NCBI RefSeq assembly: GCF_003265705.1
Contig: NW_020313157.1
Location: forward strand, 1,766,773-1,830,772
Direction of reading: 5' to 3'
DNA length: 64,000 bases
Source of the DNA: Callorhinus ursinus
Lineage: Eukaryota; Chordata; Mammalia; Carnivora; Otariidae
The notes below the pieces were generated by a model, which was given only the letters and a program-made list of their open reading frames with translations, had not been told where the DNA came from and ran no database searches. Of this stretch, positions 54,580 through 64,000 are shown piece by piece. Position 1 is the first letter of the stretch. The number at the start of each line of letters is the position of its first letter. Made by a program: the position numbers and the translations under genes.

Positions 54580-54755
54580 TTCAAATACCTACCATGTGCC
54601 ATAACCTGGCATACATTATATCTTTTGAATCTGCACAAAAAAGTTTTTACTTTAGGGATGGAGAAACAGCATCCCTGAAATTACAAAGATTTATAAAAGT
54701 CACCAAACGAGATCTGAATCTGAAGTTGATGTTTGCGCCACTATATTGTGTTCCA
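54580..54755 (-). repeat. MIR SINE, antisense
   Basis: 'aaatacctaccatgtgccat', 'acattatatcttttgaatct', 'acagcatccctgaaattaca' and 'cgagatctgaatctgaagtt'. Confidence 0.72.
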
Positions 54756-54894
54756 TGCACACTAGGAGACACTTCCAGTTCTCAGCAAGCAGAACCTGAA
54801 CATTGCCAGAAAGCGCCCCCCAACCTTTGCTTTCTCCCGTCATCAAGATTTTTTAATAAAGCCCCCAGAAAGAACCAGAATCTGAAGGAAGAGA

Positions 54895-55060
54895 GGTGTC
54901 TTCTGGAATCAAACCTGAGACTCAATCCTGGATCCATCACTATCCAGTTGTGCCTGGATATGGCACCACATATCACTAAAGCTCAGTTCCCCCACTTGCA
55001 AAATATACATGAATATTGTATCCATTTTAGGGGAAAGTGGAGATTACATAGAGAGTAGTC
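54895..55060 (+). repeat. MIR SINE, sense
   Basis: 'tctggaatcaaacctgagac', 'tcaatcctggatccatcact' and 'aaagctcagttcccccactt' then 'gcaaaatatacatg'. Confidence 0.78.
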
Positions 55061-55064
55061 ATGT

Positions 55065-55350
55065 TCATCCTTTGAGTCTTAGCATAAATAGCAGTTACTC
55101 AAACACCTTCCCTGCCCCCTAAATCAGGTTATATCCAGTTGCTTTTCACTATGAAGATTTTTACTATATCCTGTGCTCCTCCTTGTATAACATCTATTAT
55201 ACTTATAATTCCTTCTTAACTACATGTCCCCCTTGTAGACTCTAAGAACTAAGATAATTGAATATATCTTCCTTGTCTTCCAGTCTATAACCACCTCCTA
55301 GAACAGCACTGGACACTAATGGATAACCAAGGAATAATTATTGAATTGCA
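55065..55350 (+). repeat. L2 LINE 3' end, sense
   Basis: 'ctcaaacaccttccctgccc', 'tgctcctccttgtataacat', 'cttgtagactctaagaacta', 'tagaacagcactggacacta' and 'gaataattattgaattgcaa'. Confidence 0.8.
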
Positions 55351-55354
55351 ATGG

Positions 55355-55425
55355 ATAATGTTTACAAAGCAACTACCACAATCCCTGGCACACAGTAGGT
55401 CTTCAGAAAGCATTAGTTCCTTTTC
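55355..55425 (+). repeat. MIR SINE 3' end
   Basis: 'aatccctggcacacagtagg' and 'tcttcagaaagcattagttc' match a sense MIR terminus. Confidence 0.65.
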
Positions 55426-56919
55426 CTTTTCCCCTGGATGTACCGAGACACATGGGGTTTCCTTATCCCCTCTTCTTTACTGCAACCAGCCTTGATGGAA
55501 AATAGAAAAGCTGTAGGCTGAAGCAGGTAACACAAGCCAAATGCTAAACAGGGCGGTGCTAACAAGCAAGCCTTCAACAACACAGAAAAGGGCTGCAAGC
55601 CCTAGAATATGGCCAGGGACGATCATGACATACTTTGTAATGTTTATGTATATAAAGTAGAACAGTGAGGGGGTGGAGACAGATGGTTGGCAGGTTGGCA
55701 CAGCAGGTAGCTAAAGAGAAAGCAAAGAAATGCAAGTCAAAAATGGGGTGAGGGTGAGGAATTTCAACTGTGGCCTTCCACCGAAAGGTAGACATGAACT
55801 TTGCCCGATCAGAACAATTGCCTCACAGACCCCCTTCCATTTGATGGAACACCTAGTTCTGGCCTCCATGAATGCAACACCAATATTTAGATGCCAAGCG
55901 GTGGCCTCCTTGGGGCTGGAACATGGAAACTCACTGTGAACCGACCTTTGCTAGGAGCCAGGGAGAGGAGAGGACAGACAAGGGAGCAGTTCTAGACCGA
56001 GTCTCCAGGACAGGTTTACTCAACCTAGTGCACCTTCTCTTACTGATTCCTGACCTTGATATGGACTCTGTTGCCCTTGAAGTGGTTTCCTGCCTGGCTT
56101 CTGAGTGCCAGGCACATGCTTCCTTCTGACCCTGTAATGTGAGCTGTTTCTTGTTGACTGGCTCCGTCCTTGCCCCTTCTCTGTGACTCCTACTTGAATA
56201 ATGAGCTCTAAATATATTTTCTTGTTCTAAACCATTTTTCTTTTCTAATGCTAAATTATAAGGCTTGTGTGTGTCAGCAGGAAAACGTGTCCTGCTTTTC
56301 CAAAGGATGCAGAGATGCTCTAGACATTCTTCCAAACTGCTGGGAGGGGGTGGGGGCATTTCCACTGTCTTACCAGCCCTGGAGTAGAGGCTTGTCCATG
56401 GGCAGCACATCTCCCGGCAATTACTGGCTCAACCCCAAGCTCCCCAATTATTTCTGAAAAAGTTCAGGATGAAGAAAGACCTGCTACTAATTATTTAAAA
56501 TAAAAACCCAGAGACACACATACAGCGAAGGACCTCTCTTCATACCTCCTTTATTTCTACATCTGGCCCGTACCATCAGATGCCACTGAATTTAACTGGG
56601 CTTCTTGTAAATCCCAGAAATTATGGGTGAACCAACAACAACTCGAGTTTTCTCCACTTGACATCATCATCTCCAGCTAATGGAGGTGGTGCTTATAGGA
56701 AAAAAAGAATCAGAGATGGATGATTCTGAGTCTCTTGCTGCTATACCCTTTCCTGGGAAAACAGGACTTACTCTGAGCCCTGTCTGATTCTTTGCTTTTG
56801 TTTGAATCAGGTGAATATCAGTCTTGTAGGGAACATGACACACTTAACCATTACCTACAAGTTAGGTCCTTTCTACAGAGGAGTGCCTGTCCATTAAGAA
56901 AAAAATGTGCCTAAAGCCA
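55426..56919. other. unique noncoding DNA
   Basis: About 1.5 kb without a recognised repeat. A 159-codon minus frame (55931-56410) is the longest open frame not explained by a repeat, but shows no domain or signal. Confidence 0.35.
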
Positions 56920-56990
56920 GACTTAAGCAGTTCAGCCTAACAGACATAGAGAACAGCATATGCAAAGGCCCAGTGGCATTTCCAGGAATG
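56920..56990 (-). repeat. L2 LINE fragment, antisense
   Basis: 'gaacagcatatgcaaaggcc' then 'cagtggcatttccaggaatg' is a common antisense L2 word. Confidence 0.65.
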
Positions 56991-57004
56991 GCAGTAAAGT
57001 GAAG

Positions 57005-57115
57005 TACAGACAATACCAGGCATAAAGTCAGGAGCCCTCCTGACACTCAGCATCTGAATAACCTTGGGCAAATTTCTTGATCTCTGCAAATAAGTCTCCT
57101 CTTTGGGTGTGTTGG
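57005..57115 (+). repeat. MIR SINE, sense
   Basis: 'taaagtcaggagccctcctg', 'ataaccttgggcaaatttct' and 'tgatctctgcaaataagtct'. Confidence 0.75.
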
Positions 57116-57539
57116 GATCTCCCTAGACAGTCTCAAGGGGCCATTCTAAGGCGCATATAAGGTAATTTAAGAAATCAGGGTACTAGCATTAGAATTCTAA
57201 CATCCCCATGGTTCTATTCTCTGCCCCTAGGTTGATATGAATCCTCACAAAACAAATCAGGAAATAATCCTCTAACCAGAAACCTGAGAAAATCCAGGGA
57301 AGTGGCAACCCTTTTCTTCCAATTCTCAAAAATGCAAATCTCTCTTCTACCCATTTAACTGGGTTATCCAAAGAACAGAGGATGGGTTTTTATTATTCAT
57401 CACTTTGAGAGAAAATTGATTAAATGTGGGACTTTACCTGGAAAAAAGGCTATGGCTGTGATTTAAACCTGAATATACTGCCAGGCTGGCGGATGGTATC
57501 ATTTACCTATTCCCCCCAAACCCCCCACACACATACACC
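57116..57539. other. unique noncoding DNA
   Basis: Repeat-free and grading into the candidate conserved element that follows. Confidence 0.35.
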
Positions 57540-58080
57540 AACTTGTGTGGAGATATTGAAAAAAAATTAAATAGCAATTTTAAATTATAAAAGACAAGGG
57601 GCCTTATACTCACCGATGGTCTCCTCTCTATGGGCAGCTCTGAATTAGCAAAAGCATAGAGTCCTAAAAATAACAGGGCAAGAGAGAGACACTCTTTCAC
57701 AAGGGTTTGCATGAGCACTTTGATCACTTGCCCATCAAACTGTGCATTTCTGTATAGGAAACGAAGAACAGCTTGTCTCCACAGTCTATTATAATTACCA
57801 CTAAATGCTCCAGAAACTTGGCAGTTTTGAATTTCATAACACCCATGACTGACATTCCTAATTAATACTATTGTTTTTCTCCTCTGGCTGAATTTCCTGA
57901 ATGCCAACATGCATCGCATACACTAAAAACAGACATTAAAGAAAATAACATCAGTGTTAATCTCCAGCACAAATATATCAAATGCCTCAGTGAAGTGTAT
58001 AGAAAAGAGCTGGATTCCTATAAATAATGGAGCATCCCTGCCTGATCATCTTTATCCTCCTACGCTAATAAGATGATAAT
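57540..58080. other. candidate conserved noncoding element
   Basis: About 540 bases free of repeats, with 'taaatagcaattttaaatta', 'ttcctaattaatactattg', 'agggtttgcatgagcac' and 'cctacgctaataagatgata'. A minus-strand frame of 138 codons overlaps it (57503-57919), encodes no recognisable domain and is probably fortuitous. Conservation is inferred from texture only. Confidence 0.4.
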
Positions 58081-58374
58081 CTTTCTCCTCCTGTGTCCTT
58101 GCTCTCAGATTTCAGAACAGCTTTTGGTGAAGTGCACTCCCAGCTCTTTTCTTCTCTTGCTTTGCTTTTAAGTTGCAGATTGAAACTTTCAAAGAAAACC
58201 TTCTAGCTTAAGTTAGAAAAAGCATCCACTGGGCACTCTATAAATAGGGAATCCACAGAAGACAGCAAGATGGTCTAATTTGTGCTTTCTAATGGATGCT
58301 TCTCTGGTTTGCGTGGGGCTAAGAGCATCCAGCATTTGCTGATGTACTCATTTACTATGTTAGATGGTTTAGAG
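58081..58374. other. unique noncoding DNA
   Basis: Nothing recognised. Confidence 0.35.
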
Positions 58375-58590
58375 CAGGGATTTTAGCATCAGGGGGCTTT
58401 ATGTTTTTAATCCTGCCTCTGCCATCTAACTAGACCATTTCCATAAGCTGAGCCTCAGTTTTCTCATCTGTAAAGGGGAGACAATAATAGTACCCGTTTC
58501 ACAGGGCTATTGTGAGAAGTGAATGAAAAAATAGCCAGATTTAGCAAAAATCCTGGCACATAATAAGTACTAACTTAATGTAGTTACTAG
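58375..58590 (+). repeat. MIR SINE, sense, near full length
   Basis: 'taatcctgcctctgccatct', 'gagcctcagttttctcatct', 'gtaaaggggagacaataata', 'agggctattgtgagaagtga' and 'aaaatcctggcacataataa'. Confidence 0.92.
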
Positions 58591-58599
58591 GTCTATCAT

Positions 58600-58675
58600 A
58601 AATATATACCCGTGTCTAAGAAAATACCAGGTACGTAATAGAAACTCAATAAACTTGTATGGTTGAACTGATAAG
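58600..58675 (+). repeat. L2 LINE 3' end, sense
   Basis: 'ataccaggtacgtaatagaa' and 'actcaataaacttgtatggt' then 'tgaactga'. Confidence 0.6.
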
Positions 58676-59029
58676 AATAACATTCTTGGGAGGTGCCCAG
58701 GACTTCAACTGTATTTGAATAAAAAAGGAAGGTGTGTGAGTCTAGGATCCACACTGTAATGAGGGACAGCTACTTCTTCCACAGATGCACAGGATCTTCA
58801 AGCAGAAACCTGAAGATGAAAATTAGGCCTTGTGACTTCAAAGGCATATGCATATAAGATTCTACATCTTCCATGCTTCACCCCATAATCACTAGTTTCA
58901 TTGGTGTTGCTTTTGATCTTGATGAGTTCCCTATGGACATGGGCTAGAGAATGATTTTGCCCACTCAGCATTCCTCCTATCTTGCTTCCTCTAGTTTTTC
59001 ATTTTAATTCAAAATGGGTTAATATGTAC
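58676..59029. other. unique noncoding DNA
   Basis: No repeat or gene recognised. Confidence 0.35.
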
Positions 59030-59157
59030 TATGTTTATTGCGGTAAAATACAACAACATAAAATTTACCATTAGTGAAATTTAGTACATTCACAATGTTG
59101 TGTGACCCTCATCACCATCTAGTTTCAGAACATTTTCATTGCCCCAAAATGAACCTT
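59030..59157 (-). repeat. old L1 3' UTR, antisense, first piece
   Basis: 'aacataaaatttaccattag', 'cacaatgttgtgtgaccctc' and 'agaacattttcattgcccca' are antisense L1M 3' UTR. It is broken by a younger L1 and resumes at 59488. Confidence 0.88.
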
Positions 59158-59487
59158 CACCTATTTTCACCCACCCCCCACCTCCCCTCTGACAACCACC
59201 AGTCTGTTCCCTATATTTCAGAGTCTGGTTTTTTGGTCTCTTTTTTTTCTTTCTTCTTTGTTTTGTTTCTTAAATTCTACCTATGGGTGAAATCATATGG
59301 TATCTGTCTTTCTCTGACTGAATTCACTGACACCCTCTAGATCTATCCATGTTGCAAATGGCAAGATTTCACTAAGAGCACACTTATCATGATGAACACT
59401 GAGTAATGTACACAATTGTTGAATCATTATATTGTACACTGAAACAAATATACCATATGTTAATTACACTTGAATATTAAAAAAAAA
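59158..59487 (+). mobile_element. L1 with inverted 5' segment inside an older L1
   Basis: 59158-59372 is antisense L1 ('accaccagtctgttccctat', 'gtatctgtctttctctgact', 'caaatggcaagatttcac'). 59373-59487 is sense L1 terminus ('taagagcacacttatcatga', 'gaatcattatattgtacact', A-tail). In the source L1 the two segments are nearly contiguous, so this is a clean twin-priming product with little deletion. Imperfect duplicate: 'aaatgaaccttcac' and 'aaaggaaaccccac'. Confidence 0.85.
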
Positions 59488-59689
59488 GGAAACCCCACAT
59501 CCATTCAGCAGTCCCTCCCCAATCCCTAAAAACCATATATCTGCTTTGCATCTATGAATTTGACTATCTGGATATCTGATATAAGTGGAATTCAGACAAT
59601 ATCTGACCTTTTGTGTCTGGGTTCTTTCATTCAGGTATAATGTTTTCAAGGTTCATTCACCTTGTAGCATGTACCAATACTTCATTCCT
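59488..59689 (-). repeat. old L1 3' UTR, antisense, second piece
   Basis: 'catctatgaatttgactatc', 'tataagtggaattcagacaa' and 'tgttttcaaggttcattcac' continue the older L1 from 59157. Confidence 0.88.
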
Positions 59690-59860
59690 TTTTCTTTTTT
59701 TAAAGAAGTGGGGAGGGGCAGAGGGATAGAGAATCTTAAGCAGGCTCTATACCTAGCACGGAGCCCGACACAGGACTCCATCTCATAACCATGAGATCAT
59801 GACCTGAACCAAAATCAAGAGTCAGACACTTAAACAAATGAGCCACCCAGGCACTCCAAA
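59690..59860 (-). mobile_element. CAN-SINE inside old L1
   Basis: 'tttttttaaagaagtgggga', shortened GA body, 'gatcatgacctgaaccaaaa' and 'gagccacccaggcactcc'. Duplicate 'acttcattcc' at 59679-59688 and 59861-59870. The 'gattttatttattt' segment is missing, so it is an older or internally deleted copy. Confidence 0.95.
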
Positions 59861-60062
59861 ACTTCATTCCATTCCACTGTATGGTTAGGTCACGTTTTGT
59901 GTATCTACATTTTGTTTATCTATTAATCAGCTGATGGACATTTGTTTTTATGAGTAGTGTTGCTATAAACATTCATGTACAAGTCTTTTTTGTGGACCTA
60001 TGAACTTAGATATGTAATTGCTAGGTCATATGGTAATTCTATGTTTAACTTCTTCTAGTTTT
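59861..60062 (-). repeat. old L1 3' UTR, antisense, third piece
   Basis: 'ttttgtttatctattaatca', 'gctgatggacatttgttttt', 'gttgctataaacattcatgt' and 'ttgctaggtcatatggtaat' complete the same L1. Confidence 0.9.
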
Positions 60063-60159
60063 GGTACCCCAAGTTTCTACTCAAGAGTCATCCCTTCCTC
60101 ATGCTCTTTCCCTGTAGTTTGACCTCAAGCAGTCAGCATATTGTGCCCTCTCTCTGATA

Positions 60160-60500
60160 AGTCTGATTTAGGGATGGATATGTGACCCAGGCTAACTCAA
60201 TGAACATAAGCAACTGTGGCTTTTGCAGAAACTCGGCTGCTAGACGGGCAAACATGGTAAAACAGAAGCTGCTGGTAGCCATGATCCCACTGAGAGCAGA
60301 GAGCCTGTTTGAGAATGAAGCCAAAACACAGGAAATAATTTGAGACCGATTTTTTGAGGCATCATTAGAGGATTCAGATCCATAATGCCTAATAGGAAAG
60401 AAAGACATACCCTCTGGAATTTTCAGTTTTGTGAAATAACATTTTGTTTTTGTTTAACTTAGTTTTGAGTTGAGACTTTTTTGTTGGTATTCAACTATTG
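60160..60500 (+). repeat. ancient interspersed repeat, family D (copy 2)
   Basis: 'gggatggatatgtgacccag', 'agcctgtttgagaatgaagc', 'caaaacacaggaaataattt' and 'agttttgagttgagactttt' recall a widespread eutherian repeat. Another copy is at 42330. Name not assigned. Confidence 0.5.
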
Positions 60501-60589
60501 TATAGGGGTGCTCAGGCAATACTAATGGATTGAGTGCCTGGGTAGGGATTGTTCCCTTTTAAATTTTGTAACATATCATGAATACTACA

Positions 60590-60795
60590 TATAGAGCTAT
60601 GATGCTTAATTTTAGGTGTCGACTTGACTGGGTGAAAAGGCACCCAGATATTTGGTTAAACATTATTCTGGGTGTGTCTGTGCAGGTGTTTCTCAATGAG
60701 ATTAACATTTCAATTAGTAGACTAAGTATAGCACATTGCCTTCCCCAGTGTGGGTGGGACTCACCCAACCCACTGGAGACCTGAAGAGAACGAAT
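60590..60795 (+). repeat. ancient interspersed repeat, family A, left part
   Basis: 'aggtgtcgacttgactgggt', 'cccagatatttggttaaaca', 'ttattctgggtgtgtctgtg' and 'gagattaacatttcaattag' are hallmarks of a widespread eutherian repeat. Split by an L1 and continued at 61033. Confidence 0.75.
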
Positions 60796-60809
60796 ACGCT
60801 GAGTAAGGG

Positions 60810-61018
60810 GGATTAAGAGGTACAAACTTCCAGTTATAAAATAAATAAGTCACAGAGATGACAACTACAGCATAGAAACTATAGTCAATAATATTGTAAT
60901 AACATCATATGGAGACTACACTTATCATGGTGAGCAATGAGGAATGTGTGGAATTGAATCAGTATGTTGGAGACCTGAAAATAATGTAACATTGTATGTT
61001 AATTATAATTTTTGAAAA
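60810..61018 (+). mobile_element. short 5'-truncated L1 3' end
   Basis: 'gaggtacaaacttccagtta', 'actacagcatagaaactata', 'acttatcatggtgagcaatg' and 'acattgtatgttaattataa'. Duplicate 'acgctgagtaaggg' (60796-60809) recurs as 'acgctgagtcaggg' (61019-61032). About 209 bases, with almost no poly-A left. Confidence 0.93.
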
Positions 61019-61032
61019 ACGCTGAGTCAGGG

Positions 61033-61320
61033 AGAATTTGCTCTCTCTGCCCAACTGTCTTTAAGCTGGGACACTGGTCTTCTCCATTCTCCTGCCTTTG
61101 GACTCAGACTGGAACTTACACCATCAGCTCTCCTCGTGCTAAGGCAGTTGGACTCAGATTAGAACTATACCATTAACTCTCCTGGATCTCCGGTTTGTCA
61201 AATATAGATTTTGGGACTTTCAGCCTCTATAATCACATGAACCAATGCTTTTAATAAATGTATATGTATATATCTTATTTCTATCCTATAGGTTCTGTTT
61301 CTTTGGAGAATTCTAACAAA
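61033..61320 (+). repeat. ancient interspersed repeat, family A, right part
   Basis: 'agctgggacactggtcttct', 'ctgcctttggactcagactg', 'gggactttcagcctctataa', 'ttctgtttctttggagaatt' and 'ctaacaaataacac' are the family's standard 3' end. The internal 'ttggactcaga' unit is duplicated. Confidence 0.75.
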
Positions 61321-62439
61321 TAACACTATCTAATTATGGTAATGCTTCCCCTACCCAAAGAATGGGCAACCAGCCCCAGAGCAATTGAGTGAGATAAAAC
61401 AAGCTAGGGAGAATCTAATACCAAAGGAGTCAAAAGTATGCTTCATCTGCTACCAGTCCAGTGACTTCAGACCAGACAGACACATTTCCCAGATAATGGT
61501 GAACTACCTCATGTGTAAAAACAGGCATATAAAACAGGAGTAGGAGGGAAGAGAGGAGGAGCCTGCTGTCAAAAGCATTGTGACACACAAAGTAAGAAAA
61601 CTGACATCTCTATGACAGTGAAGAGGGGAGGGAGAGGGTGCTGGTTCAGTTAAATGAAGAATTACACATAGCTATCTACCTGTCACTTCTCCAAAGCCCT
61701 TGGAGGCTACAGTTTTATCTGAAGAGGAAAACCATCCAACCTAGATCCAGCCTGTTTATGTTTCCAGATAAGGGATTGCAGAGAAGCCTGAAAACGTATG
61801 ATTGTGTCACTGATTACTCCAGAAGTACTTTCCAGCAGCCCCAGTAGTTATTAGAACCACCTCTAGTGCTTTATGCTACCAATCAAGCCTTATGTTCAAA
61901 GTGCTGTTCTTTCTCATAGATATCTAAAGCTCTGTGTTAAGCTTTGAAAAAAGATACGATTTTTGCTTCAAGGTTTATTCAGCTCAGCAAAGACCTCAGA
62001 GATGACCTTAATTTTATATTTTTCTGAGTCCTTTTTGAAAGTCCTTTTTAAAAAGTGCACTGGTTGATGAGGTGGTTGCTAGAATGCTCCCCATCCCTGC
62101 CTGGTGGACAAAGTGCCAGAGCTCTAGAAATGTCTCATTATGAAGCCACTGCAACCACTGTCATCCCCTGAAAGTGATCCAGAAGCAGATCCCTCAGACT
62201 CCGCAGAGATGTCCTTGCCACAGGCAGTTTTACTGCATAAATTCAGCCCCACTTCACTGTAAAGTCTCATTAGCAGACATATCCCCTTGACTAATCTGTA
62301 GAAGTGATGAAGGGGTTATTTCTTTTTCTTGCTACTTTGTTATTTCTGGCTTGGTGCTAAAAGCTAAGCAAGAAAATAATACTAATAGAGCTTTTCCATA
62401 GAAACACCAACTACAGAAGATAAATTAAAAGAAAGCCAT
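61321..62439. other. unique noncoding DNA
   Basis: About 1.1 kb with no recognised repeat or gene. Confidence 0.35.
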
Positions 62440-62925
62440 ACATGAAGCAGAAAATAAGAAAATCTATAGAGCCATTTGATCAGCCCAAATAATACAGACA
62501 ACACACGATCTTCAAGTACACACTTTTAAATCTGACTGTGTATCAGACCACAAAGAAAATCTCAAGATTTTGTTGAAGTTGTTAGTCACTGAACTACAAT
62601 TACTCCATCAATCCTGTAATATTAGAAATAAAGAACCCAAAATGCTCCCCAAACTGTATGTATACTTGATAATTTAAAAATCATATTGAAAGAGAAAATC
62701 AAAATGGAAATTGCAAACTATGTAGAGCTTAATGACAAGGGTTTGCAGAGCAAATGTGACAGAATACAGCCAAAGTAGTTCTCAGAGGAAAATGTATAGC
62801 CTTAGATGTATGTATTAGAAAATAAGCAAGAGTAAGTAACTAAGCCAAGCTTTCTTTCAACTTAAGAATCTTTCAGTGGGTGGGGATGGGTGTAAAATAA
62901 ACCCAAAGAAAATATGATAATTATC
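62440..62925 (+). repeat. old L1 ORF2 fragment, sense
   Basis: 'gtatcagaccacaaagaaaa', 'gtaatattagaaataaagaa', 'agtagttctcagaggaaaat' and 'gtatagccttagatgtatgt' match the L1 ORF2 segment '…gaccacaatg…gtgctcagagggaaatttat'. Decayed. Confidence 0.72.
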
Positions 62926-63519
62926 AAAGTTAAAAGCAACTGTTAATGAAACCAAAAAACCAAAACAAACAAGAACCATAAATACAGTGGGGTCTATCAA
63001 CAAAGCCAAATGCTTTTACTTTGTAAATATCAGCAATTATTTCTCCTGAAAGTAGGTGGAGGCACAGGTATCTTTACCAACTTCAATTTAGCTTGGGGTA
63101 GAGTTGGAACAGCCTTGCAAAGAACAAGCCAGATGCCCAGGGCCACACATTTGTAGGCTTTTACCCATATCATCCATGTGTGTTTGATAAGGAGACAGAA
63201 TGAAACACTTAGGGTGGTCCACATAGCTGAGAGAGCTTTAGCCCATGTAAACCCAGTGGTGGTGAAATCAGGACCAGTCCACGTGAGATTAGTGAAGGAT
63301 CCTAGGTTGGCTCACAAGCATCACATCTCTGCCACCCTGATATTTTCAAATAACAATTTCTCTTTGATTCTTTAAAATAGGAGAAATAAAGACCTATTCT
63401 TTATTCAGAAATAATTAAAATGAGGGAAGGGAGATGTAGGTTATAACTCCTCCCTCAGGTTCCCAGCTACATCACTTCCTCATTTATCTAAAGTAGACAA
63501 CCCCACCCCACCCCCAGGC
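62926..63519. other. unique noncoding DNA
   Basis: Nothing recognised. Confidence 0.35.
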
Positions 63520-63710
63520 CACTCCTTATCACAGGACCTGCTTCCTTCTGTGGAATTCATCACAGTCTGTATCTTGTTTACTAATGACTTTAAATGACAT
63601 ATTGTCCCCATCTGTCCCTACTGGAATGTGGGCTCCAAAGGGACAGATCTGGTCTGTCTTGTCCACTGTTCTCTTCCCCCAACTCTCATATGATACCTGA
63701 GAGATCCACA
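63520..63710 (+). repeat. L2 LINE 3' region, sense
   Basis: 'cttctgtggaattcatcaca', 'actggaatgtgggctccaaa', 'gggacagatctggtctgtct' and 'tgtccactgttctcttcccc' match L2 up to near its tail. Confidence 0.75.
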
Positions 63711-64000
63711 GAATAATATTAATGTAACAAGTGCAGCAATATGCCTTGTTATGGGAACACTAGTATTACTGAAGACTCTCCTGAACCCTGTTTACTATGC
63801 CAAGGGATCGCAAGGCCGTTCCTTAGTTTCATGAGCACCCACAACAAAGAAACGAAAAGGAAAATGAAATAATAATGGTCATTTGGGCACTTATTTCACA
63901 CACTGGGGACTTAATCAGACACTCGTACCTTGAAAGAGTTTCTGTCACCTTCCTCTCCAGCTGCCGCCCCTCTAAATGGCCTTCCTCCCCACACTGGATA
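63711..64000. other. unique noncoding DNA at the window edge
   Basis: No feature recognised. Confidence 0.4.

Noticed and set aside
54573..55058. 161-codon open frame, the longest in the window
   Set aside because: It crosses two MIR elements in opposite orientations and has no recognisable domain.
55931..56410. 159-codon minus-strand open frame
   Set aside because: Not over a known repeat, but no domain, signal peptide or family resemblance. Length is plausible by chance in 64 kb read in six frames.
57503..57919. 138-codon minus-strand open frame as a gene
   Set aside because: No recognisable domain; more likely a by-product of a constrained or AT-rich noncoding block.
1..64000. Endogenous retrovirus or LTR elements
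   Set aside because: No paired LTRs, primer-binding site or gag/pol/env remnant was recognised. All reverse-transcriptase debris is L1-type.

Overview
This is vertebrate nuclear DNA from a carnivoran mammal. The diagnostic signal is 18 copies of the tRNA-Lys-derived CAN-SINE, which occurs only in Carnivora. The younger copies have pinniped-like features: a 'cccactccccctgcttgtg' body and a (TAAA)n-ATCTTT-A(n) end. They do not match the dog, bear or mustelid subfamilies as I remember them, so a seal, sea lion or walrus is the best guess. That guess is inference and was not tested against a database.

I found no protein-coding exon, no intact gene and no RNA gene other than SINE heads. Open frames are short and lie over repeats or AT-rich noncoding DNA. 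The window looks like the interior of a gene desert or a large intron, and most of its recognisable content is transposon history.

Layout: 1-11 kb is mostly unique DNA with scattered ancient MIR and L2 pieces. 11.03-13.56 kb is a 5'-truncated sense-strand L1 holding two SINEs. 13.6-31 kb is a dense field of MIR and L2, with a young L1 3' end at 18.1 kb, a (GAA)n purine tract at 15.4 kb and an L1 that appears to carry a 3' transduction at 28.2 kb. 31-36 kb is a SINE and L1 cluster, including a MER20 split by a SINE, two SINEs head to tail, and old L1 ORF2 debris. 36-51 kb is more unique, with candidate conserved noncoding segments near 43, 46, 48.5 and 50.7 kb. 51.4-53.5 kb holds three L1 pieces, one with a 5' inversion. 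57.5-58.1 kb is another candidate conserved segment. 59-61.3 kb is a nest of L1s and a SINE. The window ends with an old L1 ORF2 fragment and L2.

The mobile elements form a layered record: MIR/L2, MER20/MER5A and old L1 first; later L1s and CAN-SINEs inserted into them. Target-site duplications (TSDs) can be read for most of the younger insertions. The blocks free of repeats that look like ancient regulatory DNA (AT-rich, with homeodomain or POU-like words) are the likeliest functional parts. This was judged by eye, without alignment. Repeat boundaries are approximate unless a TSD is given.
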